From Alphaproteobacteria bacterium (lineage in GTDB: Bacteria; Pseudomonadota; Alphaproteobacteria; Rhodobacterales; Rhodobacteraceae): a stretch of DNA of 64,000 nt. Shown here piece by piece: positions 8,100 through 15,484 of this stretch. Position 1 is the first letter of the stretch. Each line of letters starts with the position of its first letter. The notes under the pieces are model-generated. The model was not told where the DNA came from. It saw only the letters and a program-made list of their open reading frames with translations, and ran no database searches. Position numbers and translations under genes: made by a program. Location of the stretch: positions 248,001 to 312,000 of the forward strand of contig JAUHXK010000002.1 in NCBI GenBank assembly GCA_030427405.1. The letters are read 5' to 3'.

Positions 8100-8915
8100 G
8101 TGACGCGTAGTATCCGTTTGAAACACATGATTTTTCTTTCGTTCATGACGGTTCTGTCGGCCTGCGCCTCTAACCCTGACGGACCCACGCGGCAGGGCAG
8201 TGTTTTCGACCCGTATGAAAATACCAACCGGTCGATTCACAAGTTCAACCTGGGCGTGGACCGGTTTCTGTTCCGCCCGGCGTCCAAGGGCTATGTGAAA
8301 ATTGTCCCCGACCCGATGGTGACCAGTTTCAATCACTTCGCCGAAAATATCTCGTTGCCCGGCCAGGCCGTGGATTACCTGTTGCAGGGCAACCCCAAAC
8401 AGATGGGCAATGCCCTGCTGCGGTTCGTCATCAACATGACCGTCGGCGGCATCGGCCTGTCCGACCCGGCAAGCGAGCTGAACCTGCCGCCGGTCGATAC
8501 CGATTTCGGCGAAACGCTGCATGTCTGGGGTTTTGGCGAAGGTGCATATGTCGAGCTTCCGTTCTATGGTCCGTCAACAACGCGGGATGCCGTTGGGGTT
8601 GTCGTGAACCTGTTCTCGAACCCGATCAATTTCACGCCGACGCGCCCTGCCGATAACCTTGGCGTTTATGCCGAGGTCGTGCGCCGCATGGGCGACAGGG
8701 GCCGCTACTCGGATACGGTCGATTCAATTTTGTACGAAAGCGCAGACAGTTACGCCCAAGCCCGCCTGATCTATCTGCAAAATCGCCGCTTTGAACTTAC
8801 AAGGGATGACGAGGACGCCTATCTGGGTTTGTACACGGACCCCTATGCCGAGACCGGAACCGACCCTGTCAGGGACCCATATCTAGACCCCTACGAGGAC
8901 CCCTATGCCGAATAA
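8100..8915 (+). CDS. mlaA: MlaA (VacJ) outer-membrane lipoprotein of phospholipid transport
   Basis: A 271-residue MlaA family protein. Lipobox LSAC puts the lipid on C22. The hallmark FDPYENTNRSIHKFN and VDRFLFRPASKGY segments follow, then NPKQMGNALLRFVINMTVGGIGLSDPA and the GEGAYVELPFYGPSTTRDAVG region. MlaA removes phospholipid from the outer leaflet of the outer membrane and hands it to periplasmic MlaC. The start is GTG 8100, downstream of AGGAG; a TTG at 8052 would add a hydrophilic stretch ahead of the signal. The C-terminus is odd: an acidic tail with four DPY units. mlaC overlaps by 11 bases. Confidence 0.9.
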   Translation: MTRSIRLKHMIFLSFMTVLSACASNPDGPTRQGSVFDPYENTNRSIHKFNLGVDRFLFRPASKGYVKIVPDPMVTSFNHFAENISLPGQAVDYLLQGNPKQMGNALLRFVINMTVGGIGLSDPASELNLPPVDTDFGETLHVWGFGEGAYVELPFYGPSTTRDAVGVVVNLFSNPINFTPTRPADNLGVYAEVVRRMGDRGRYSDTVDSILYESADSYAQARLIYLQNRRFELTRDDEDAYLGLYTDPYAETGTDPVRDPYLDPYEDPYAE

Positions 8916-9513
8916 TGCCCAAACCCGCCGCACGTTTCTCACCACTGCCATCGCCGGCGTTGCGATTGCCGGGGCTCCGCTGCCTGTCTTTGCCCAAAGC
9001 GAAGCCAGCGCCAAGCAGCTGGTCAACGCGGTGGTCGGGGACATCAACCGGGTGATCGACTCGGGCAAGTCCGAAAATGCGATGCTGCGCGATTTCGAAA
9101 AGATCTTTGCCCAATATGCCGATGTTCCGATCATGGCGCGCTATGCGCTGGGGCCAGATGCACGTTCGGCCAGTTCCGCGCAACTGCGCCAGTTCACCAA
9201 GGCCTTTCAGGGGTATATCGCCCGCAAATACGGCCGCCGCTTCCGGGAATTCATCGGCGGCGAGGTTACCGTTCGCAACGCCCGCAAGATCAAGGCGGGC
9301 TTCGAGGTGCGGACTTCAGTCAAGCTGCGCGGCTCGTCCCCGTTCGAAGTCACCTTTTTGGTGTCGGACAAATCCGGGCGCGACAAGTTCTACAACATGT
9401 TCATCGAAGGCGTGAACCTGCTGCTGACCGAGCGGACCGAAATCGGTGCCATGCTGGATGCCCGCAAAGGCAACCTGAATCAGCTGATTACGGACCTGAA
9501 CAAAACCGGTTAA
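8905..9513 (+). CDS. mlaC: MlaC-like periplasmic phospholipid-binding protein
   Basis: A 202-residue protein of the MlaC/Ttg2D family. A twin-arginine signal (TRRTFLTTAIAG, R8-R9) with cleavage after about A30 means export after folding. The mature part shows the MlaC features: a helical start, FEKIFAQYADVPIMARYALG, FTKAFQGYIARKYGRRF and KFYNMFIEGVNLLLTER. It would carry phospholipid between MlaA and the inner-membrane MlaFEDB importer, whose genes are not in this window. ATG 8905 lies inside the mlaA end, so the two are co-translated. Confidence 0.9.
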   Translation: MPNNAQTRRTFLTTAIAGVAIAGAPLPVFAQSEASAKQLVNAVVGDINRVIDSGKSENAMLRDFEKIFAQYADVPIMARYALGPDARSASSAQLRQFTKAFQGYIARKYGRRFREFIGGEVTVRNARKIKAGFEVRTSVKLRGSSPFEVTFLVSDKSGRDKFYNMFIEGVNLLLTERTEIGAMLDARKGNLNQLITDLNKTG

Positions 9514-9543
9514 AGGCGGGCAGGCGCCCCGCCCTGGCCTGCG

Positions 9544-9562
9544 CCGCTTGGTCAGCAAGCGG
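9544..9562. terminator. Stem-loop between convergent mlaC and fliP
   Basis: CCGCTTG (9544-9550) and CAAGCGG (9556-9562) form a perfect 7-bp stem with a five-base loop, in the 93-base gap between the convergent mlaC and fliP. A second GC-rich stem, GGCGGG with CCCGCC, begins at about 9515 right after mlaC. Neither has a T-run. Confidence 0.4.
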
Positions 9563-9606
9563 GGCTTGCCGCAGGTTCTGAGCTGCCCTGGCCGCCCCAG
9601 GTGCCG

Positions 9607-10338
9607 TCAGGGCATGTAGCTGCGTACCAGGGCACCGGCGATCAGAGACCAGCCGTCGGCAATCACGAAAAACGCCAGTTTGAACGGCAGAGATACCGTC
9701 GCGGGCGGGACCATCATCATGCCCATCGACATCAATACCGCAGCGACGACCAGGTCGATGATCAGAAAGGGCAGAAAGATCAGGAACCCGATCTGAAAAG
9801 CCCGCGCGATTTCAGACAGCATGAAGGACGGCATCAAGACCGACAGGGGCGCCTTGGCCGTAAGCTGCAACCTGTCGCCATCAGGCCGCAACGATGCCAT
9901 GGCGTGGAACGTATCGGCGTCAAGCCGGGCCGCCATGAATTCGCGGAAGGGAACCATTGCACGTTTCAGCGCCGGTTCCACCGCAAGGGTTTCCTGCGTC
10001 AGGGGGCGGATACCGCTGATCCAGGCTTCGGTAAACACCGGCTCCATGATGAAATAGGTCAGAAACAGCGCCAGGCTGACGATCAGCATATTCGGCGGCG
10101 ACTGCTGCAATCCCAGCCCCTGCCGCAATATGGCCAGAACCGTTATCAGGAACGGAAAGCACGTCACCATGATCGCCAGGCCCGGCGCCAGGCTGAGCAC
10201 CGTGATCAACAGGATCAGCTGTATGCTGCGGGCAGAGATTGATCCGCCCTCTCCCAGGGACAGGGAAAGGTCCTGCGCGGCGGCAAAACCGGGGCACAGC
10301 ACCAGAAAGACCAGGATCAGGCAGCCACCAAGCCGCAT
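9607..10338 (-). CDS. fliP: Flagellar type III export gate protein FliP
   Basis: A 243-residue membrane protein with a cleavable signal (about 1-22) and four membrane segments, the standard FliP plan. The conserved stretch ITVLSLAPGLAIMVTCFPFLITVLAILRQGLG, then PPNMLIVSLALFLTYFIMEPV and the C-terminal IGFLIFLPFLIIDLVVAAVLMSMGMMMVPP are diagnostic. FliP forms the export gate core with FliQ and FliR at the base of the flagellum. Its start overlaps the fliN stop as TAATG. Confidence 0.95.
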   Translation of the reverse strand: MRLGGCLILVFLVLCPGFAAAQDLSLSLGEGGSISARSIQLILLITVLSLAPGLAIMVTCFPFLITVLAILRQGLGLQQSPPNMLIVSLALFLTYFIMEPVFTEAWISGIRPLTQETLAVEPALKRAMVPFREFMAARLDADTFHAMASLRPDGDRLQLTAKAPLSVLMPSFMLSEIARAFQIGFLIFLPFLIIDLVVAAVLMSMGMMMVPPATVSLPFKLAFFVIADGWSLIAGALVRSYMP

Positions 10339-10625
10339 TATCCGATCCCGTTTTGCAGATCCGCGATTTCCGTCAGGCGCACGGCAAGCTGACCGGGCTG
10401 TTCGCCCTCGACCTCTTCCAACAGGCCACGCGCGACCAGCTGATCACCCACGTAAAGATCAACCGGGTCCTCGACCCGCTTATCAAGGGTCAACACCGCA
10501 TTTTCGCCCATGGTCAAAAGATCACGGATCAGCGGGCGCGCACGCCCGACCGAGACCGTGACTTCGATCGGGACAGCCTCGAACGGGTTTGGCTTGCCCG
10601 AGGCGGCAGAGTTGGGATCACTCAT
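10338..10625 (-). CDS. fliN: Flagellar motor switch protein FliN (short)
   Basis: A 95-residue SpoA-domain protein: PIEVTVSVGRARPLIRDLLTMGENAVLTLDKRVEDPVDLYVGDQLVARGLLEEV matches FliN. It forms the C-ring of the flagellar motor and binds FliH. ATG 10625 lies inside the end of fliH (8-base overlap) and its stop overlaps fliP. The protein is short for FliN because the non-conserved N-terminal extension is nearly absent, as in other Rhodobacterales. Confidence 0.9.
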   Translation of the reverse strand: MSDPNSAASGKPNPFEAVPIEVTVSVGRARPLIRDLLTMGENAVLTLDKRVEDPVDLYVGDQLVARGLLEEVEGEQPGQLAVRLTEIADLQNGIG

Positions 10626-11154
10626 TTGATATAACCTCTTTCGTTTCAAACACATATGCGTCAAATGCCTGCGCGATGGAGGTCACCAGCGCACTGCAAT
10701 CCACCTCGCGCCGGGCGATACCGACCTGAATTCTGGCCTGCCCGTCAAGCAGGGACGGGTCTTCCTTGATCTGCGGCTTGGGCGACAATTCGGCAGGGAT
10801 CAGCATTTCGACGCTCTGGGCCTGACCTGCCGGAACCAGTAGCTGCATGGGCTGGCCGATTTGCTCGCGCGCCATGTCGCACAATTGTTCGGTCAGCCGG
10901 GCGGCGAACCCACGATCCACGGCCGCGGGCAAAACGACGCGTGTCAGGCTTTCAAACATCGGCTCAAGCGAGCGCGTCATGCGGGTCATCGCCTCGTGGT
11001 GGGTAAAGGACAGATCGCCCAACGACCGGGTCAGCGCGGCGGCCGCCTGCCCGCGCCCATCCTCTTGCGCCTGAACCGCGTCTTCCCACCCCGCACCGTA
11101 ACCGTCTTCGAAGGCCGCCAGGCGCTGCTCCTCAAGGGCTTCGTCGCTGAGCAC
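10618..11154 (-). CDS. fliH: FliH-like flagellar export apparatus protein (N-terminus interrupted)
   Basis: 178 residues from GTG 11154, opening with an acidic helix (LEEQRLAAFEDGYGAGWEDAVQAQ) and followed by a FliH/YscL-like C-terminal half. FliH holds the FliI ATPase in check and docks it on FliN and FlhA. Position between fliF and fliN supports the call, as the sequence alone is weakly conserved. The same frame continues upstream to an ATG that overlaps the fliF stop (TGATG, 11212-11216), but a TAA at 11176-11178 interrupts it after 12 codons. No ribosome site precedes GTG 11154. The gene may make a shortened protein or be damaged. Confidence 0.65.
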   Translation of the reverse strand: MLSDEALEEQRLAAFEDGYGAGWEDAVQAQEDGRGQAAAALTRSLGDLSFTHHEAMTRMTRSLEPMFESLTRVVLPAAVDRGFAARLTEQLCDMAREQIGQPMQLLVPAGQAQSVEMLIPAELSPKPQIKEDPSLLDGQARIQVGIARREVDCSALVTSIAQAFDAYVFETKEVISNE

Positions 11155-11214
11155 GTGAAGCGCGTCGCCGTTGGATTACGCGGTGAAATCTTCCAGAAGG
11201 TGAGCGATGGACAT
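11155..11214 (-). other. 5' end of fliH reading frame with in-frame TAA
   Basis: ATG 11214 opens MSIAHLLEDFTA and stops at TAA 11176-11178. Seven further in-frame codons (SNGDALH) then lead straight into the GTG used for the fliH entry. The ATG overlaps the fliF stop as TGATG, just as the other genes here overlap, which points to this as the original fliH start. One base change, or one sequencing error, would join the two parts. Confidence 0.6.
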
Positions 11215-12809
11215 CACACTGCCTCCTCACCTTCTTCAAGCCAGCTGCGCAGGATTTCGACGGTTTCCTCTTGCTTGTCGCCGATCATCGCGCGCAATCG
11301 GTCCACGGCATCCTCTCCCTGCGGGGCAGACAAGGCCGGAACCGGGCCGCCCTGCTGGGCCTGTGGCGGCAACGGCGCAAATGCCTGGGAATCATCCGCA
11401 GCAATCTCGCCGACCAGCGGCGCGCTTTGGTCTGGAACCGGGTCACCCGCCGCTGGCAAAGCCGGAACAGACGCCTTGCCGGTCAGAATGGGGCGGATGA
11501 CGAACAGTCCCAATACCAGCGAAACAGCGGCCAGAACGGCCATCTGGATCAGGGACATCGCATCCAGGTGCAATTTCTGCCAGAAAGACGCCGCCGCCAG
11601 GGTGCCTTGCGGCTCTGTTGTGGGCAGGTCCAGCGATTTGAGGGTAATGACATCGCCCCGATCCGCGTCAAACCCGACCGCCGAAGCGACAAGCTCCTCC
11701 AGAGCATCCAACTCGGCCTGCGGCATGGGGACAAAAGACGCGGTCCCGGTCGCGTCAACCGAACGGGTCCCGTTGACCAGGACCGCAACGGTCAGTCGCT
11801 TGATCGCTCCGGGGGCGCGATGCACTTCTAATTCCGTCTCGGAAACCTCGTAATTTACGCGTTCGCGGGTCTGTGTCGCGGTAGAATTGGACTCGTCCCC
11901 GCCTGCGCCGTCCCCGTCCGGCAGGTTCGAGGCGACCGTCACGTCAGACGACTGATTCTGGGCACTGTCAGAGCGTTCCTCGACATCGGTGCTGATCGCC
12001 ACACGCCCTTTCGGGTCGATGCGCCGTTCGCGGATCGACTCGGTTTCCGTCACCGTATCGACGCTGACTTCGACCACGGCATTTCCCGGCCCTACCCGCG
12101 CTTCGATCAGGCGCATGACCCGTTCGCGCAATTGCCGCGCCTTGTCGTCCGCAGTGTCCGCCGCGACCGCGGTGTCCTGCGCCCCGATGACCGCCCCGTT
12201 CGAATCGATGACAGCCACGTTCTCGGGCGTCAGCCCACTGACCGCGGAAGAGACCAGAAACCGGATCGCCTTGGCCTGTTCGGCTGAAATTTGCGCCCCA
12301 GACGCCACCAGATAGACCGACGCTGTGGGCTCTGACCGCCGTTCGAACGGGTTTGACGACCCGTTGGCGATATGCACCCGTGCCTGCGTGATCTGAGGGC
12401 TGCCCACGATGGTGCGCGCCAGCTCACCTTCCTTTGCGCGCCAATAGGCGGCATCGAACATCTGCGACGTCGTGCCGAATCCGCTAAGCGAATCAAGCAA
12501 TTCATAGCCCTGACTGCCATTTGCAGGCAGGCCCTCGCTGGCCAGGGTCATCCGCAACTCGTCACGTTGCGCACCAGTCACATAAATTGACCCACCCCGG
12601 ATGTCATAGCGAACGCCGCGCTGATCAAGCGCGCGCACGATGTCCCCTGCCGCGCCGCTTTCAAGCCCGGCGTATAACAGCGTCATCGAAGGCGCTGTCG
12701 CCAGACGCGACATTGCAAGAACCCCCAGAAACACCAGTGCGACCGCACCGGCAACGACGATTTGTTTACGCCTGTCCAAACTTGCCCAGACAGTTCCGAT
12801 CTGCTGCAC
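11214..12809 (-). CDS. fliF: Flagellar MS-ring protein FliF
   Basis: A 531-residue inner-membrane protein with two membrane spans (about 17-38 and 425-446) and a large periplasmic part between. ALDQRGVRYDIRGGSIYV, the YelldSLSGFGTTSQMFDAAYWRAKEGELARTI segment and the ring-building motif after ITQARVHIA are standard for FliF. It builds the MS ring, the base of the flagellar motor. Two GTG starts are possible: 12815 overlaps the ribosome site GGAGG, and 12809 lies five bases after it, so 12809 is chosen. The C-terminal tail for FliG binding (EETVEILRSWLEE) is present. It is divergent from fliL. Confidence 0.94.
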   Translation of the reverse strand: MQQIGTVWASLDRRKQIVVAGAVALVFLGVLAMSRLATAPSMTLLYAGLESGAAGDIVRALDQRGVRYDIRGGSIYVTGAQRDELRMTLASEGLPANGSQGYELLDSLSGFGTTSQMFDAAYWRAKEGELARTIVGSPQITQARVHIANGSSNPFERRSEPTASVYLVASGAQISAEQAKAIRFLVSSAVSGLTPENVAVIDSNGAVIGAQDTAVAADTADDKARQLRERVMRLIEARVGPGNAVVEVSVDTVTETESIRERRIDPKGRVAISTDVEERSDSAQNQSSDVTVASNLPDGDGAGGDESNSTATQTRERVNYEVSETELEVHRAPGAIKRLTVAVLVNGTRSVDATGTASFVPMPQAELDALEELVASAVGFDADRGDVITLKSLDLPTTEPQGTLAAASFWQKLHLDAMSLIQMAVLAAVSLVLGLFVIRPILTGKASVPALPAAGDPVPDQSAPLVGEIAADDSQAFAPLPPQAQQGGPVPALSAPQGEDAVDRLRAMIGDKQEETVEILRSWLEEGEEAV

Positions 12810-12867
12810 GCTCACCTCCGACTCGCCGACATTCTGTGCGGCTCAGCCTCTGTTTGGACGATTGCCC

Positions 12868-12882
12868 TTAACAATCGGTTAG
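12868..12882. promoter_or_regulatory. CtrA-like site between fliF and fliL
   Basis: TTAA-N7-TTAG (12868-12882) differs in one base from the CtrA consensus TTAA-N7-TTAA of alphaproteobacteria. It lies in the 86-base gap from which both flagellar arms start. CtrA is known to control flagellar genes in Rhodobacterales, so this location fits. Direct evidence is only the motif. Confidence 0.45.
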
Positions 12883-12895
12883 TTCCTGGGGGGTT

Positions 12896-13426
12896 ATGAC
12901 AGATGCCGAGAAATTGGATGAGGACGTCATGACGGACGCAACCGTGACCGAGGAACCGGCCAGCAAGAAATCCGCCAAAACGGGGGTGATCCTGGGATGT
13001 GTCCTGGCCCTGGCCGGGGCGGTCGGCGGGTTTTACCTGACCCGTTCAAGCCTGTTGCCCTTTGCGCAACAGCCCAAGGACGCCGCCGACGAGGCGGCGG
13101 AAAAGGGAACACCCGTCAAGGCGCTGCCTGCCGTCGGTTACATCGACCTTCCCCCGGTGATCGTGTCGGTCAATACCGGCGAATCGCGGCACCTGAAATT
13201 TCACGCGCAGCTTGAGGTCAACGCCCCCTATGTCTCGGACGTCGAATCGGTGCTGCCCCGGATCATGGATGTACTGAACGGGTATCTGCGCGCGCTCGAA
13301 GTGTCCGATTTCGAGGATTCGCTCGCGCTGGTGCGCATTCGCGGGCATTTGCAGCGCCGCATCGGAATCGTCGTTGGCGACGGTCGGGTGCGCGACGTTC
13401 TAATCACTGAATTCGTATTGAACTAG
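12896..13426 (+). CDS. fliL: Flagellar basal-body-associated protein FliL
   Basis: A 176-residue single-span inner-membrane protein: short cytoplasmic start, membrane helix at about 29-50, then a periplasmic FliL domain with YIDLPPVIVSVNTGESRHLKFHAQLEV and the C-terminal RIGIVVGDGRVRDVLITEFVLN. FliL surrounds the stator units and raises motor torque. It heads the plus-strand flagellar arm with a 9-base gap to the next gene. Confidence 0.92.
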   Translation: MTDAEKLDEDVMTDATVTEEPASKKSAKTGVILGCVLALAGAVGGFYLTRSSLLPFAQQPKDAADEAAEKGTPVKALPAVGYIDLPPVIVSVNTGESRHLKFHAQLEVNAPYVSDVESVLPRIMDVLNGYLRALEVSDFEDSLALVRIRGHLQRRIGIVVGDGRVRDVLITEFVLN

Positions 13427-13435
13427 GAGGCGGGT

Positions 13436-13978
13436 TTGGAACTTATTGCCGATATTCTGCTTGTTGCTGGCGCGCTGGGTGCGGGCTTGTATTGCTTTGT
13501 CCTGGCCCGGCGGCTGAAGCGCTTTACCGATCTGGAAAAGGGCGTCGGCGGCGCGGTTTCCGTTCTGTCCGCACAAGCAGATGAACTGAAAACGTCTTTG
13601 GATACCGCGCGCACGGCTTCGGACCATTCCGCGCAGGCCTTGTCAGAGCTGACCAAACGGGCGGAAACCGTCGCGCAGCGGTTGGAACTGATGATGGCGT
13701 CCATGCACGACCTTGAGGCACGGGAAGAGTTATCTGAAACGCCCCCCGACCAGCCCACCCATGACCATCCGGCCGAGGACGAGACCCCGCTGCCGGATGC
13801 CGATCCGGACGACCCACCGCACAGCGATGAAACCACGGCCGACGCGCCTTTGTCCGCGCCTGCGGAAACCCCTGACCCGGTTGAAACCCTGGAACCTGCG
13901 GACACACCCGAGGCCAAGCCACCCGAAGGCGTAATGTTCTTTCGGCACGCCCCGCGAAACGGTGCCTCTCCATCATGA
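13436..13978 (+). CDS. Membrane-anchored coiled-coil protein of the flagellar operon, unknown function
   Basis: 180 residues: an N-terminal membrane helix (about 3-24), a helical stretch likely to be coiled coil (about 30-95), then a disordered acidic and proline-rich tail (about 95-165). The start is TTG 13436, supported by a strong AGGAGG five bases before; no ATG is suitable. Its place between fliL and the motE-like gene, with a 4-base overlap to the latter, suggests a motor-associated role. No named family is recognised. Confidence 0.75.
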   Translation: MELIADILLVAGALGAGLYCFVLARRLKRFTDLEKGVGGAVSVLSAQADELKTSLDTARTASDHSAQALSELTKRAETVAQRLELMMASMHDLEAREELSETPPDQPTHDHPAEDETPLPDADPDDPPHSDETTADAPLSAPAETPDPVETLEPADTPEAKPPEGVMFFRHAPRNGASPS

Positions 13979-14568
13979 AACGGACATCAGGCAATCTTGG
14001 CGGCAACAAGGCGCGTGGCGGCGTTCTGACGGTCATTTCCGCGCTTATGATCGGGTCTGCCGTTCTGCGCATCGGCCTTGAGGCCGGCCCGGCCCTTGCG
14101 CGCACGGCTCAGAGCGAACCCGCGTCCGACGCTCAACCAGACAAGACCGGCCCGCAGGACCGGGACATTCAAGCCCTGCTGACCGAACTTTTGCGCCGAG
14201 AAGACGCGCTGGCAAAACGCGAGGCCGCCTTGCAGGACAAGGAAAAAGCGCTTGAAATCGCAAGTCAGGCCGTCGACGCCAGGCTTGACGCGTTGCATCA
14301 GGCCGAAGAGTCGCTGCGGGCAACCTTGGCCATCGCAGAGCGGGCAGCCGAATCCGACCTGACGCGGTTGACCGATGTCTATCAGAACATGAAGCCCAAG
14401 GATGCGGCCGCCCTTTTCGAAACCATGGACCCGGTCTTTGCCGCCGGTTTCCTGTCACGGATGCCGCCGGACTCAGCCGCAGGCGTCATGGCAGGCCTCA
14501 GCCCCGAAGCCGCCTATACCATCAGCGTCGTAATGGCGGGACGCAACGCGCGCGCGCCACAAGAATGA
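13975..14568 (+). CDS. MotE-like protein (MgtE N-domain, COG3334)
   Basis: A 197-residue protein with a membrane helix at about 17-35, a charged coiled coil (about 60-115) and a C-terminal MgtE_N-type domain (TDVYQNMKPKDAAALFETMDPVFAAGFLSRMPPDSAAGVMAGLSPEAA). In rhizobia MotE acts as a chaperone for the periplasmic motor protein MotC. The same role is likely here, but no motC-like gene was recognised. The ATG overlaps the previous stop (ATGA). Confidence 0.8.
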   Translation: MKRTSGNLGGNKARGGVLTVISALMIGSAVLRIGLEAGPALARTAQSEPASDAQPDKTGPQDRDIQALLTELLRREDALAKREAALQDKEKALEIASQAVDARLDALHQAEESLRATLAIAERAAESDLTRLTDVYQNMKPKDAAALFETMDPVFAAGFLSRMPPDSAAGVMAGLSPEAAYTISVVMAGRNARAPQE

Positions 14569-14614
14569 CCGGCATGCCCGCCGTTTTCAGATACTGTTCC
14601 GTTGGAGATCGCAA

Positions 14615-15484
14615 ATGATTGGACTTGTTGGAATTGTCGTCATCTTCGCCATGGTCTTTGGCGGCTATCTGGCCGCGGGCGGGAAAATGGCAATCATCCT
14701 GAAATCGCTGCCATTTGAAATGATGATGATCGGCGGCGCCGCGGTCGGTGCGTTCCTCATCAGCAACGATATGGGCGCCGTCAAACACACCGCCAAGGAC
14801 ATTGCCAAGGTCTTTAAGGGCCCCAAGTGGAAGCCCGAAGATTACCGCGACTTGCTGTGCCTTCTGTTTTCCCTGATCCGAATCGCGCGGGCCAACCCGG
14901 TCGAGGTTGAGGAACATATCGAAGACCCCAAGAACTCGACCCTTTTCTCTGCCTATCCCAAAATTCAATCCGACACCGAGGCGGTCGATCTCATTTGCGA
15001 TACGATGCGCTCGGCCGCGATGAATTACGACGATCCACACCAGGTCGAAGAGGTTCTGGAAAAGCGGATGGAGGCGAATTTTCATCACGCCATGCATTCC
15101 AGCCACGCGCTGCAGACGGTCGCCGACGGCCTGCCCGCCCTGGGCATCGTCGCCGCCGTTCTCGGCGTGATCAAGACGATGGGGTCCATCGACCAGCCAC
15201 CCGAAGTGCTGGGCAAACTGATCGGCGGCGCTCTGGTGGGGACTTTTCTGGGCGTGTTCTTGGCCTATGGGTTGGTCGGACCCTTCGCCGGGAAACTGAA
15301 GGCCGTCGTCGAAGAGGACAATCACTTTTACCAGCTTATCAAAGAGGTTTTGGTCGCCAATCTGCACAATCACAACGCCGCGATGTGCATCGAGGTCGGG
15401 CGCCAGAATACCCCGACGCACAACCGCCCCGGCTTTACCGAACTGGAGGACGCCCTGAAAGACCTGAAACAGGCAGCGGCATGA
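14615..15484 (+). CDS. motA: Flagellar stator protein MotA
   Basis: A 289-residue protein with four membrane helices and the large cytoplasmic loop between the second and third. Helix 3-4 features are clear: VADGLPALGIVAAVLGVIKTMG, then LGKLIGGALVGTFLGVFLAYGLVGPFA. MotA with MotB forms the ion channel that drives flagellar rotation. motB is not in this window. The gene ends in an ATGA overlap with the next gene. Confidence 0.95.
   Translation: MIGLVGIVVIFAMVFGGYLAAGGKMAIILKSLPFEMMMIGGAAVGAFLISNDMGAVKHTAKDIAKVFKGPKWKPEDYRDLLCLLFSLIRIARANPVEVEEHIEDPKNSTLFSAYPKIQSDTEAVDLICDTMRSAAMNYDDPHQVEEVLEKRMEANFHHAMHSSHALQTVADGLPALGIVAAVLGVIKTMGSIDQPPEVLGKLIGGALVGTFLGVFLAYGLVGPFAGKLKAVVEEDNHFYQLIKEVLVANLHNHNAAMCIEVGRQNTPTHNRPGFTELEDALKDLKQAAA

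Noticed and set aside
14995-15480. Upstream extension of the 723-residue flagellar protein across motA
   Set aside because: The extension overlaps motA out of frame and is arginine-rich; the signal peptide at 15481 defines the real start.
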